DNA of 64,000 nucleotides from Panopea generosa (taxonomy: Eukaryota > Mollusca > Bivalvia > Adapedonta > Hiatellidae): positions 41,585,236 to 41,649,235 of the forward strand of contig CM055900.1 of assembly GCA_029582155.1 (NCBI GenBank), written 5' to 3'. The notes below the pieces were generated by a model. It was not told where the DNA came from. It was given only the letters and a program-made list of their open reading frames with translations, and did not search any database. Within the stretch, counting starts at the first letter, position 1; every line of letters starts with the position of its first letter. The position numbers and the translations under genes were made by a program. Shown here in pieces: positions 23,166-33,547 of the stretch.

Positions 23166-25721
23166 CAGACGCGTTAGCAGTAGGTTCTAGTGAGAAGATA
23201 GCATTAGAAGATGTAAATGACCGTAGGTTTCAGATAAACACAGTAACCACAAATCAATTGTTAGAACAACGACGAAAAGCATTTGATTTCGTACATCAAG
23301 AATTAGACAAAATAGAGAAAACGCAACCAAAATATACGATGAAATCAATGAAGTAAGGTCAGAAGTTTTACTTAAAGTAGGAGACGGTATTTCATAAAAA
23401 ACACAAAAATAATTCAAAGTTAGATAAAAAAAAAAAACTGGAACGCATTTTACAGAATTACTGAAGAAAGATCTCCTGTTACTTTCATAATACGTAATTA
23501 ATTAAATGGGTCAACTACAAAAGCACATGCGTCTCAATTAATTAAAGCAAATGTTGACGAATGGGTAATTCAAGAGGCTCAAACAAGTCACCAGCCAGTC
23601 CGAAAACATTATTTTGTTGCACCTCCGGCTAGTTCTGACTCGGAACCAGATTCTGAACTCCCAATGGAATCCTCAGTCAAGCGTCTAACAAAAAGGTATA
23701 GAAACCAAAGATTAAATTCCAGTGATGAAAGTGATATACCATTATTAGAATTAGCTAAGAGATTAAGAAATCAAAATAAGGAAAATTCTGATATTAAATC
23801 TGAGGAGTCTGATTTGGCCGATATGGCTTCTGCAAGTAACACAAGCACCCAAGAGTATGCATCGGATAACTATCATGCTATGACTGATACGGTAAATGAA
23901 AGGAGCGATGAGGTTAATATGTCAATTAATAATATAAAACAAAGAAATATACCATCAAAATATATTAATCGGAGACAAGCTAGGCCTAGAAAATCGCTTA
24001 CGGCTAAGACATTGTTTAAATCAATAGTAAGTATTTTGTAGGAAAAACAAGGCTTGTAAGTTTGTATATATATGTTGGAACAGAAAATTATATAAAGGAT
24101 AATAATAGTAAAATTCTAGTACAGAAGTAAATTATATTTTGTTTTCTAAATACTAATTATTGATGTATACCAAAGTGGTATATATGGGACATTAGGTTAT
24201 GATATAATTATCAGAAGCAATATGGAGTTTGACAAAATTAGTATTTGTAGAAATGGCATTACATTTTAAACACATTCGGTTCAAAACTTCGAAAGCACAG
24301 ATTTTTGCAAGACAGTTTATTAAAAACTGCGCCTAACTTACAGTATTGTAAACAGTGTGCGTGTGTCCAGTTAATGACTGCATCATACAGTAATTAAATT
24401 AATATATCAACATGGCGATATATGCCATTAATGTGTAAATAACTTTTATATTATAAAGACACCAGCGGTCATAAGTTGATAAGCAGTCAACATGGCGCAG
24501 AAAGAACAATCGTTTGGTCAAACACAGTAATTACTGTCCAAAATGGACCTACGGGGAACATTATAAACAACATTAGCGTAATGATAAACTGTCAAAGGTA
24601 CCCTGTACCAATAATTTTATGTCAACATGGCGACATTTTAGTGAGGTACTTCATAAAAATTTCATCGTCAGTCAATCAAGCGTAACAGTTAATCAGGTGT
24701 TATCTTTGACACATAGGTAAATAACCATTTTGGAACACATAAAGTTATCACGGCTGATAACTTCTACCAGAGCAAAGTTTTCCAACCTGTCAAAGATGAC
24801 AACTTCAACCAGTTCGGGCCATATTATGGAGATCTATCTACGCTTAACAATGGACAATGGAACATCACATATATCCTCAGGCTACATGAAGTGTCAACCG
24901 TTTACCAGCAAAACCAATTTTCAACAAAAGAGAAGTCTTGTGTTAAGAAATCAATTAATGTATCCAGAAAGTTGTGTTATACCAATTAAGCAAATTTCAA
25001 TTCCAAAGTTAAAAGGTAAAATTGTGTTATATATAAATAATAAATTTACGGTGTTACAAAATTAAATTCAAATAATGGCTCCCGGTAATTTTGATACTTT
25101 GATTAAAATATGGACGCTAAGCAGAAAACTTCAAATCGTGATATAGATATGAACGCTATACAGAAATTTCAAAGAATAACAAACAAAACAACGTGATTTA
25201 AATATGAACACTACGCAGAAAGAGAAATATGAACAATAATTATATTATCAGTTATACCATAAAGAACATTCACGATTTTGTGTCGACATTTTATTTTACT
25301 TATATTTGCATTTTGTTATTTAATTCTGTTATTTGGTTTAAACATATTTATTCATTCAAATTTACATACATACAATTCTGTCTTAAACAACTAAGTGTTT
25401 ACGATAAGGTACAGAATTTTGGGAAACATATTATACTAACTAGATAGCAGGAAATGATTATGTCATATCTTGATTGAAATCAAACCAGGAAATACTAGAG
25501 TAATTAGAGATTTATCACTGATTGGCATATCAACTGTTTGAGACATATTCTATATTCTATGTTTGACACAGAAAAATGTGATTGTTGTTTTATTACTGCC
25601 AGTTACCATATTAAGGCCTGTGGCAGAACTGAGATAAGTGTAATCAAAAATAATCTGATTACAATAGAGAAAAATATATTTAATTTAGTTAATATATATT
25701 TTATCTTAAATATGGGAGATA
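23166..25721 (+). other. Remaining internal part of the LTR element
   Basis: From the end of RNase H to the right LTR. The 23664-24041 part encodes an acidic, serine-rich stretch. Beyond 24050 no family is recognised. The word CAACATGGCG occurs three times (24408, 24488, 24623). The function of this region is not clear from sequence. Confidence 0.5.
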
Positions 25722-26172
25722 TGTAACATTATGGGAGGTTAGAATTGTAGATACTTTATATGACATAAATAAATATATTGAATGTATGTATTATATATGT
25801 ATGTAATGAGAAAAATTATATGTATAAGATACAAATAAAGAAATCTTGAATCTATGACAGTTTAAAAGATAGGATGACAGATAACTGGAGATAAATGATA
25901 GCCTAGGGTTATCTTGATGTATTGTTGACAAGTTTTTTTTGTGGGCTGGATATTAAGATCTGTATTTAGAATACTGACCAAAAGAAAAGTAGAAATGAAT
26001 TGACCAATGATAGAATAGTTGGTTTTTTTTCATACAGAGACTGGTTTTAGTAGAGATATGACAGTCAGTTATAATTTAGCCACGGACAAAGTAACATGTC
26101 AATTAGACTAGAGTTAGTTTAAACGAGCGGTATATATTACAAAAAGAGAGCAGTTGAGTCGATTATACCACA
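25722..26172 (+). repeat. 3' LTR
   Basis: Direct repeat of 19388-19899, preceded by a weak purine tract (TATGGGAGATA) and followed by the target copy CGAT. Confidence 0.9.
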
Positions 26173-26176
26173 CGAT

Positions 26177-26639
26177 ACACTAACAACTATCCAACCGGAG
26201 ACGAAACCCAGTGCCGACGAAACAGGTGTATGGAAAATACATATTAAGGTAAACAAGACAATAAATTTAAAAGTATTTATTATACAAAAAGTCATTTACA
26301 AATACACAGAAACACGCATATATAAATACATAGCTAATTTGATCAAATAAAACTTATTAAAGAAATATTAGAAATATATTTTAAACCACATGTAAGTCAT
26401 TTCAAAAATTAAATTGCAGACAGACATAATACAAATTACAAGACACAGACAATAGGTACACAGCTTGTATGATTAATAAAAACAGACGTTATTGTATATC
26501 CTGTGGAACCCGTAATGTATTCGCTGTAAATATCAAATCACGTGACCCTTTAGCAACACTGTTCTGTAATGGAAAAAGGTAACATAATTAGTTTAAAATG
26601 CAATATTCTTTATAAAACATGTTTGATGAAATGAAAGCT
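26177..26639. other. Stretch without recognised genes
   Basis: AT-rich sequence right of the LTR element; no feature is recognised. Confidence 0.45.
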
Positions 26640-27000
26640 TACTATCGGTAAGCGTCTGTATCAAAAATCAATATTGCAGTATGAAGAATCTATATCAAAT
26701 ATCAATACTGCAGTATAAAGAATCTGTATCAAAAGTCAATACTGCAGTATAAAGCATTTGTATCAAAAGTTAATAATGCAGTATAAAGAATCTGTATTGT
26801 ATCAAAAGTCAATACTGCAGTATAAAGAATCTGTATCGAAAGTCAATACTGCAGTATAAAGCATCTATATCAAAAGTCAATACTGCAGTATAAAGAATAT
26901 GTATCAAAAGTCAATACTGCAGTATAAAGCATCTGTATCGAAAGTCAATACTGCAGTATAAAGAATCTGTATCGAAAGTCAGTACTGCAGTATAAAGCCC
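26640..27000 (+). repeat. 34-bp tandem repeat array, cut by assembly gap
   Basis: About ten units of AATCTGTATCAAAAGTCAAT plus ACTGCAGTATAAAG follow one another, with alternating AAT/GCAT starts and AAAA/CGAA variants. The array runs right up to the run of Ns. Confidence 0.93.
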
Positions 27001-27500
27001 NNNNNNNNNNNNNNNNNNNNNNNNNNNNNNNNNNNNNNNNNNNNNNNNNNNNNNNNNNNNNNNNNNNNNNNNNNNNNNNNNNNNNNNNNNNNNNNNNNNN
27101 NNNNNNNNNNNNNNNNNNNNNNNNNNNNNNNNNNNNNNNNNNNNNNNNNNNNNNNNNNNNNNNNNNNNNNNNNNNNNNNNNNNNNNNNNNNNNNNNNNNN
27201 NNNNNNNNNNNNNNNNNNNNNNNNNNNNNNNNNNNNNNNNNNNNNNNNNNNNNNNNNNNNNNNNNNNNNNNNNNNNNNNNNNNNNNNNNNNNNNNNNNNN
27301 NNNNNNNNNNNNNNNNNNNNNNNNNNNNNNNNNNNNNNNNNNNNNNNNNNNNNNNNNNNNNNNNNNNNNNNNNNNNNNNNNNNNNNNNNNNNNNNNNNNN
27401 NNNNNNNNNNNNNNNNNNNNNNNNNNNNNNNNNNNNNNNNNNNNNNNNNNNNNNNNNNNNNNNNNNNNNNNNNNNNNNNNNNNNNNNNNNNNNNNNNNNN
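27001..27500. other. Assembly gap (500 N)
   Basis: Exactly 500 undetermined bases, most likely a placeholder of unknown true size placed where the 34-bp tandem array could not be assembled. Confidence 0.98.
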
Positions 27501-27611
27501 TTTATTTTTTTATTATTATTATCAATGGTATAACAGTAAATCCACACATATGCACAATAAAGTATACATCTATTTACTATTATGGCTACAAAGGCCTGCA
27601 ACTTTTGTCAG

Positions 27612-27705
27612 TGACTCTGGACCTCGATAATAAGACCACCCCGCCATTAAAACCACTTTTGCCCGGTCCCAAAGGTGGTCTTATTAGAGGGGTTTTACTG
27701 TAGAA
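27612..27705. repeat. Fragment of a TIR element with GGTGGTCTTATT inverted words
   Basis: AATAAGACCACC at 27628 and GGTGGTCTTATTAGAGGGG at 27671 are inverted relative to each other, followed by GGTTTTACTGTA. The style matches the CAGTCAAACCTGT element at 12775, so this is probably the end of a related MITE. Confidence 0.55.
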
Positions 27706-28021
27706 CGCTTTTTTGGTATTGAAAGGCATATTTCACACGGGTTGGAAAAGCGCTTATGTTTCTAATGTATTTTTCCTCCTTGTTCATGGATTCTGCTCTT
27801 CCATTTATCTCATAATTCTTCCGTCGTAATTCTCTTTACAAACTTTTTCAAACTACGTTTACTGGTATCTAAATATTACAGGATTGGATAAGTGTCTTCT
27901 TTTTTCTTACCGGCATCTATTCTAGTAACCATTTACTGAAGCCCGCTCATGCGACTGTTTACTGTTCATATTTTGTACCTGCACATTCTGGTCAAACGGT
28001 TTTTATGTCGATATCCATTAA

Positions 28022-28254
28022 CCCTTTACTTCATATAGACACCATTTGACACCTCTAATGTAGACGTCTTTGGACACCTAATATAGAAGGCTTTTGAATT
28101 ATTGGGTGAATTATGTTTATATTAACTGACAGAGTGGAAAACAGTGCAGGAAGTGTTCAGATTGCTCGTTACGAGCAATCTGAACTCTTCCTGCACTGTT
28201 TTCAAAGGCCTTCTGTGATTGGTGCAGGAAAACACGTATCTATGGAGTAAAGGG
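28022..28254. mobile_element. piggyBac-like MITE, 233 bp, TTAA-flanked (copy 1)
   Basis: TTAA stands on both sides (28018-28021 and 28255-28258). The tips CCCTTTACTTCATA and TATGGAGTAAAGGG are inverted repeats. A strong hairpin lies in the middle: GAAAACAGTGCAGGAAGTG at 28137 pairs with CTCTTCCTGCACTGTTTTC ending at 28203. TTAA target sites and CCC-starting tips are typical of piggyBac. A second copy of the same length lies at 45989-46221. Confidence 0.88.
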
Positions 28255-28471
28255 TTAAGTTGAATAATGATAGGATTGGTTGAGTATGTGAGATTGTTCG
28301 CCAGCTATAAATAATACTGACATTTTTGTTGTTGTTTTATTACTGATATAGTCTGGCTGCCTGGTCTTTTACCGACTGACGGGAGATGGGTGGCACTACA
28401 GTTAAAAAACTCAAGGACTTACATAGAAAAGGAAAAGTATAATTAAAACCTTGAAACGCTGTATGCCTTAC

Positions 28472-28651
28472 GTATGGAAGGGTATCGTCGCCATAACTCT
28501 TAGTCTGAAATTTGTCGTTTGTTCTTTGTGCAATGGGTGTACATGTTTCTTCCTTCTTAGTTCTTTGTGGGAAATGAAACATTTCACCTTTGTAACTTTG
28601 CAATTTGTCTATTCTACTCTATCCTATCATTGTAAAAGTTACATACGTCTT
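28472..28651 (+). repeat. Left arm of a 180-bp inverted repeat pair
   Basis: From GTATGGAAGGGTATC to AAAAGTTACATAC this arm is the reverse complement, with some mismatches, of 31145-31322. Shared words include TTCTTAGTTCTTTGTGGGAA and GAAACATTTCACCTTTGTAA. Confidence 0.85.
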
Positions 28652-28974
28652 GTCTCTTTGTGTCAGATTAAACGTTACTTGCTGCGTAAAATGTATTTTT
28701 AGAATTAGATGCATGTTTCGATATGTGTTTTGGCTGCAGTCAGTCACGATGTCTTTTTATTCCAGTGTTCACTCCCTTTGTAATGAGTGTAGGGAATGTA
28801 TTGACAGGGTACCGGACTATTTCGAATGTGCTGCCGCTGAACGTCATCATTGTAATAAATCCTAACTTCCCATTATAACGTTCAGTGGCGCTGCAAAATT
28901 ACAAACAACCCAAGAAGTATATGCTGTAAACAGTCATCAGAATTCGCGACTCTGAATACAGCCTTACACATTTA

Positions 28975-29433
28975 GGTTAACTACCACCATTGCGTTTTCC
29001 ATAGACTTACATTATAACGTTTGACCTTATTTTCACTATTTCTAACATTCATGGACCAAAAAGTCCTACATCATATTAAAGTACTATCCTAGACTCAAAT
29101 TAAAATGTCCCCAAAATGCAGTCAAAAGTACTTTTACCACTGTTTTGCCCCCTAAAGTTGGGTACCCCGACCCCCTTTCAGCATGAAAAAAAAACAACTA
29201 AATTTCACCGATTTTACTTTATGTACAGTTTCCTTTATACAATTAATTTAGTCAGTCACAGAAACACTTTTTTTTATTGACACAGACATAATAAACTTAT
29301 ATTTTATTGTGATCGTTTGCCTGTTTGACGTTTTCATCCACCAGAAATAACCCAACTATAAAAATATATCCCCTGAACATCCCTATACTTTTTTAGCCAG
29401 TCAGAGAGCTCCTCTCAATGGTGGTAGCTGACC
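28975..29433. mobile_element. TIR element of about 460 bp (copy 1 of 3)
   Basis: It begins GGTTAACTACCACCATTG and ends CAATGGTGGTAGCTGACC, which are inverted repeats. Internal order: GTTTGACCTTATTTTCAC, CCTACATCATATTAAAGTAC, CCCCCTAAAGTTGGGTACC, TTGTGATCGTTTGCCTGTTT. The same order is found in copies at 29458-30140 and, reversed, at 35847-36315. No coding capacity; a non-autonomous DNA transposon. Confidence 0.85.
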
Positions 29434-29457
29434 ACAAAAGGTGTGAGGTTTCTTTTA

Positions 29458-30140
29458 GGCCAGCCACCACCATTGCGTTTTCCGTAGATTTACATTATAA
29501 TGTTTGACCTAATTTTCACAATTTCTACCATTCGCGAACCAAAAAGTTTAGTTTAAAACTTATTTATTTTACTTAGATTGTGAAACAAGTTATTACAACT
29601 TAGGCAAATCACGCTCGGAGTTTTCCTGGGTATAACCAGTACTAAGCACATGCGGAAAAGTGTCTTGTTCAAGGACACCACACATAGCCGTGGCGGAAGA
29701 TCGAACCCACGATTCTCCGATCATGGATTCTGTTCTCTACCACTAGACCATGCGCTCCACCAAAATGTCCTACATCATAGTAAAAGTACTATCCTAGACT
29801 CAAATTAAAATGTCCCCAAAATGGTATCAAAAGTATCATTTTTACCACCCTTTGCCCCCTGAAGTTGGATACCTCCACTTTCAGCATGAAAACAAAGTCA
29901 ATTTCACCAATTTTACTTTCCATTAAGTTTCCTTGATAAAATAAATTTAGTCAGTAACAGAAACATAATTTTGATTATTTATTTACACAAACATAATAAT
30001 CTTATATTTTATTGTGATCATTTGCAAGTTTGACATTTTCATCCAACCAAAATTAAGCTTACTATAAAAATATATACCCTGAACACCCCTATACTTTTTT
30101 CAGCCGATCAGAGAGCTCCTCTCAATGTTGGTAACTGACC
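29458..30140. mobile_element. TIR element copy 2, interrupted by a SINE
   Basis: It runs from GGCCAGCCACCACCATTG to CAATGTTGGTAACTGACC and carries the same internal words as copy 1. A 212-base SINE (29548-29759) splits it. Without the SINE it is about 460 bases, like the other two copies. It stands only 24 bases from copy 1 in the same orientation. Confidence 0.85.
29548..29759 (-). mobile_element. tRNA-derived SINE (family B) inserted in the TIR element
   Basis: On the minus strand it begins GTGGAGCGCATGGTCTAGTG (box A region), has GTGGGTTCGATCTTCC (box B), and then GGTGTCCTTGAACAAGACAC and a T-rich tail. It is flanked by CCAAAAAGT (29539-29547) and CCAAAATGT (29760-29768), the target duplication with one difference. 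The host element resumes in register on the far side. Confidence 0.9.
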
Positions 30141-30184
30141 ATATGTTCCATATGACCAACAATGAAAATAAAGCTCCGAATCCA

Positions 30185-30230
30185 CCTGGGACACACACAC
30201 ACGAAAACACACGCACGTACGCACGAACGA
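30185..30230. repeat. CA / CACG microsatellite
   Basis: ACACACACACACGAAAACAC is followed by CGCACGTACGCACGAACGA, a short imperfect dinucleotide/tetranucleotide repeat. Confidence 0.85.
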
Positions 30231-30343
30231 ACTCATGTACACTTTCTGGAGCTTTTGCTCTCCTCTTACACGGTGTCTGTCCTTTTGTTTACAGTTTTAT
30301 CCTGTAAGGAAAAAAACGATAGGGTGATAATAGATGAACACCG

Positions 30344-30545
30344 CCGTTTTCACCATCGTTGTGATATGAGATGAACACCGTAGTTTTCACCATCGTTGTT
30401 TCGACTTTTCACCATCGTTGTTTCGCGTTTTCACCATCGTAGTTTCAACTTTTCAACGCTGTAGTTTCGACTTATCACCATCGTAGTTGCGAATTTTCAC
30501 CATCGTTGTTTCGACTTTTCACCATCGTAGTTTCGTTGTTTCGTT
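30344..30545 (+). repeat. 22-bp minisatellite (TTTTCACCATCGTTGTTTCG)
   Basis: About nine imperfect units of TTTTCACCATCGTTGTTTCG plus AC, with GTAG/GTTG variants, ending in TTTCGTTGTTTCGTTATTTC. Confidence 0.92.
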
Positions 30546-30620
30546 ATTTCGACTTTACTTAATTTAATAAATATGCCGCGATGGCCCTAACGGGACACTG
30601 TAGCTTAATGCATAGTTTAA

Positions 30621-31077
30621 AGGGATTATATTGGCAAGTAACACAAACACGCTCTTAATCCAGACTTTGCATGTATGCAGTGTGCACAAAATAATGCTTA
30701 TTTATTGACGTATAACCTTTATTTACTTAAAAGTTATCAAATTAACAGTAATTGAATATTGACAAAAACTTTAATACGTCCCGCAATAAAGTAGTTCGCA
30801 ATGTTTACATTGAACTCTGTAAACTTCCCGAGCAAAGCCTCGAAAACGAGATCGGGAACGAGTCTTCACGATGTTATCCGATGATTGATCAGAAACCCGA
30901 AAGCGGTTCGTTGAAAATGGCGAATGTAAACAAAAACAAAAACGTGGCTTCAGAAACCCGATATTTTATGCAATTAGACATTTTAGACGCGTATATCTCT
31001 AAGTTATAAGTGTATCTTTATGATGGGCGTGTGTAATTAGGACAGGGTATTGACGGTAATATGCCAATATAATCCCT
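30621..31077. mobile_element. TTAA-flanked TIR element of 457 bp (piggyBac-like)
   Basis: Tips AGGGATTATATTGGCA (30621) and TGCCAATATAATCCCT (ending 31077) are exact inverted repeats, and TTAA stands on both sides (30617-30620 and 31078-31081). Inside is an 85-codon open stretch (30752-31009, no ATG at its start) that includes CYPMIDQKPESGSLKMANVN. It has no known family, and I do not call it a gene. Confidence 0.85.
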
Positions 31078-31144
31078 TTAACGTTTGCAATTCTGATCCT
31101 TTTGAAACACGTAATTATGCTGAACTCGTTATATTATGACAGGA

Positions 31145-31322
31145 AGTATGTAACTTTTACAATGATAGGATATAGTAGGATAGACAAATAGCTAAGTTAC
31201 AAAGGTGAAATATTTCATTTCCCACAAAGAACTAAGAAGAAAGAAACATTTACACCCATTGCACAAAGAACAAACGACAAATTGCAAACTAAGAGTTATG
31301 GCGGTGATACCCTTCCATACTA
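31145..31322 (-). repeat. Right arm of the 180-bp inverted repeat pair
   Basis: Reverse-complement partner of 28472-28651, from GTATGTAACTTTTACAATGA to GATACCCTTCCATAC. The arms bracket about 2.5 kb containing two TIR elements, a SINE, a minisatellite and a TTAA element. Confidence 0.85.
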
Positions 31323-31499
31323 ATTATTCCAGTTATATATATATATATGCCATCAACTCATTGGTGCAACGTATCTATTGCTATTAGTAGGCTATGTTAT
31401 TTGTTTGAATGAGATATTTAATAACAAAAAATGTAATTGGAGATTTCTGAATTTGACAGTTTTGAGAGATTCTTATTGCCGTAGCAGGTAGGCAGAGGT

Positions 31500-32115
31500 C
31501 ATAGTTGATGTGAAAACATCATGTGTTGCCTTTCAAGTCGAGGCTCTACCTAATCACGATTTCAAGGAATTGTCCGGTGTAATAGAAAACTTAATGATTT
31601 GGACAATCTGCGGATAGGATGTATTTATCGTAGTCTATCAGTAACAAACAGTAATAATAGTCCAGGTTTACCCAATATTGTAGATTTTAATTACTCAAAT
31701 ATTGACTGGGAGTGCTCACAAACATTAGGACAACTAAATTATAACTGTTCGCTTTTTGTTGAATGTATACATATCACTTCTTGTATCAACACACCAAGGA
31801 ACTATAAGTGGGGCGGTAGTGTAATCATAGAGTGATGGCCGCTCGCGCCAGAGGTTGCGGGTTCGATCCCCCGATCGACCCCGATGCCTCTCATTAAAAA
31901 AAAACATTCAGTACTGGTTCTATCATGGAAGCGGACTCGAGAGTGGGTCATATAAACTCCGAGCTTTCATTGCAATCGAGCTAAAATAAATTAGTATAAA
32001 CTAAGAAACTATAATTCCTTGAACACTTTAAAGAATATACCAGCAGGAATGATCAGAACCCATCTAGGTTAGATTTATTATTTACTTACGAGCAACCGAT
32101 GATTAACCATCTATA
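31500..32115 (+). mobile_element. LINE endonuclease-domain fragment, interrupted by a SINE
   Basis: The frame from about 31600 reads LRIGCIYRSLSVTNSNN, then NIVDFNYSNIDWE, matching the GCIYRSP and GDFN..IDW motifs of APE-type LINE endonucleases. After the SINE, NPSRLDLLFTYEQPMI matches the later PS.LDLVFTN motif. The catalytic Gly-Asp of GDFN reads VDFN. A frame change lies near 31597. No reverse transcriptase follows; the piece ends at the inverted-repeat arm starting near 32100. Confidence 0.8.
31808..32006 (+). mobile_element. tRNA-derived SINE (family C) inserted in a LINE
   Basis: Head GGCGGTAGTGTAATCATAGA, with box B GCGGGTTCGATCCCCC near 31858, followed by ACATTCAGTACTGGTTCTAT and an AT-rich tail. 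The flanking AACTATAA (31800-31807 and 32007-32014) is the target duplication. Relatives lie at 51920-52075 and 62445-62575. Confidence 0.85.
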
Positions 32116-32375
32116 AAGCGAATCAGCTATTTTGAAACTACTTCATTCTTTTTTAAGATGGAACCTTCCGTATTAGGGGTGTTTGTAGTATGATAGCAGA
32201 TGTATCTGTTACATAAAATATAAAATAAACTAAATATCAATTTCAAGTGTATTCTACTTATGTCTGTTCCGATAGCGTAGTGGTAACGCTTTGAACTGTC
32301 ACCACAAATGGCACGAGTTCGAGCCTTATCTATGTTTATTTTACTTTTTTTTCAATTTAATTTACCATAATAGTA
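32100..32375 (+). repeat. Left arm of a large inverted repeat containing a tRNA-like Pol III promoter
   Basis: This arm is the reverse complement (about 85 percent by eye) of 33055-33325. Near 32272-32325 it contains GATAGCGTAGTGGTAAC, a full box A match (TRGCNNAGYNGG), and CGAGTTCGAGCC, a box B match, about 40 bases apart, then a T run near 32346. About 170 bases of shared sequence lie upstream of the tRNA-like part. Confidence 0.85.
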
Positions 32376-33054
32376 TCAGTGGGTGTTGATATATAAAATT
32401 AAGTATTGTCCGTTAAAACAACTACATAATTAATAAAATGCAACGATATTTTTTGTTAAAATCAGCGTTCGCGGAGGAAATTTACTTACAATATGCACAC
32501 GTACATTTTACGTCAGATGTTATCCGCAGCAGCAAGTCGGCAGCGGAGGCTCCTCGAGGCCATGATCAGACAGAATTGTTTTAGATTATTTTGACTTGAT
32601 GTGGTGAAACGATTAATTTTGTACTGTTCTACATATAGAGACATGCACTTCTTGAACACTGGATACAATATCAATGGTTCTAAAAATGCATTGTTCCCAT
32701 AGAAAGTCCTCTGTTTGGTTAATTATACGGGGAAAAAACATGAAGTTGACCAGGTTGCTTTTTCACAATTTCAAAGGTTTTACCAAACAGTTCCCAATGT
32801 CATCTAAACTTGGCAGAAATAATGAAAATATTCCAATGTTCCCATATGCACAAAGAAATGACGTTTCATGTATTTTAACCAAAAAAATGCCAAACCGCTT
32901 TACACCGCTCTTATTTCTTTGGCGTAAAAACCTTGCTACCGTCATATAAACGGGGTATATTTTAAGTAAGACCTGTATACAGGCAATCTATAATATAGAG
33001 AAGAGGTTGCTACCAACACTTACAAAATAAAAAAAACAAATTGAAACAGTATAC
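32376..33054. other. Spacer between the two arms
   Basis: About 680 bases of AT-rich sequence without a recognised family. Frames on both strands (32674-32949 and 32945-32763) overlap and look like chance. Confidence 0.45.
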
Positions 33055-33325
33055 TGGGATACTTTTATGGAAAATAAATTGAAAAAAAAAATCAACATAA
33101 GTTAGGCTCGAACTCGTGACATTTGGGTTGACAGTTCAAAGCATTTGCACTTCGCTATCGAAACAGACAGTAGTACAACACACTTGATATTGATATCCAG
33201 TGTATTTTATAGTTTATGTAACAGATAGATCTACTAAAATACTACAAACACCCCTAACACGGTAGGTTCCATCTAAAAATAGAATGACGTAGTTTCAAAA
33301 TAACTGATTCGGTTTATTTTGAATA
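33055..33325 (-). repeat. Right arm of the large inverted repeat
   Basis: Reverse-complement partner of 32100-32375. Its box A is altered (GATAGCGAAGTGCAAATG on the minus strand), while box B CGAGTTCGAGCC is intact. TGTTAGGGGTGTTTGTAGTA or a close variant occurs in both arms. Confidence 0.85.
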
Positions 33326-33509
33326 TAAACCAAGAAAAATACAGATTATAGTTCGTCTCGACTGACAAGTAAGCCTACTATGTTCTTTCAACATGACGAT
33401 GAATCTTGAATGTAAATCAAAGGTAAAAACGTATTGTTGTTTTTTCTCTCTTATTATTATCTGATTGTCCCCACTCTTGTTGAATACCCCCCCCCCCCCC
33501 CTCCCCCCG

Positions 33510-33547
<38 letters not shown>

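Larger units (their letters stand above)
19388..26172 (+). mobile_element. Gypsy-type LTR retrotransposon, broken
   Basis: The element has two LTRs in direct orientation (19388-19899 and 25722-26172), both starting TGTAACATTATGGGAGG and ending TACCACA, and is flanked by a 4-base target duplication CGAT (19384-19387 and 26173-26176). A primer-binding-like TGGTGCCGCATTTCTAGGA follows the left LTR. Internal parts in order: gag region with a zinc knuckle (about 20040-20965), protease, reverse transcriptase, RNase H (about 21009-23160), and a further stretch up to the right LTR. The pol order and RT motifs place it in Gypsy/Metaviridae. It is a fossil, with more than a dozen breaks. The LTRs differ at about one position in ten by eye, so the insertion is old. 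Confidence 0.93.

Noticed and set aside
26945-27601. Long minus-strand frame of 218 codons
   Set aside because: It runs through the 500-N gap; most of it is undetermined bases.
28340-28865. Overlapping frames of 83-87 codons on both strands
   Set aside because: They lie in an inverted-repeat arm and its flank, overlap each other and have no recognisable family.
31850-31875. tRNA gene candidate (GCGGGTTCGATCCCCC)
   Set aside because: The box B is good, but no cloverleaf can be drawn and the sequence is a SINE head with target duplication.
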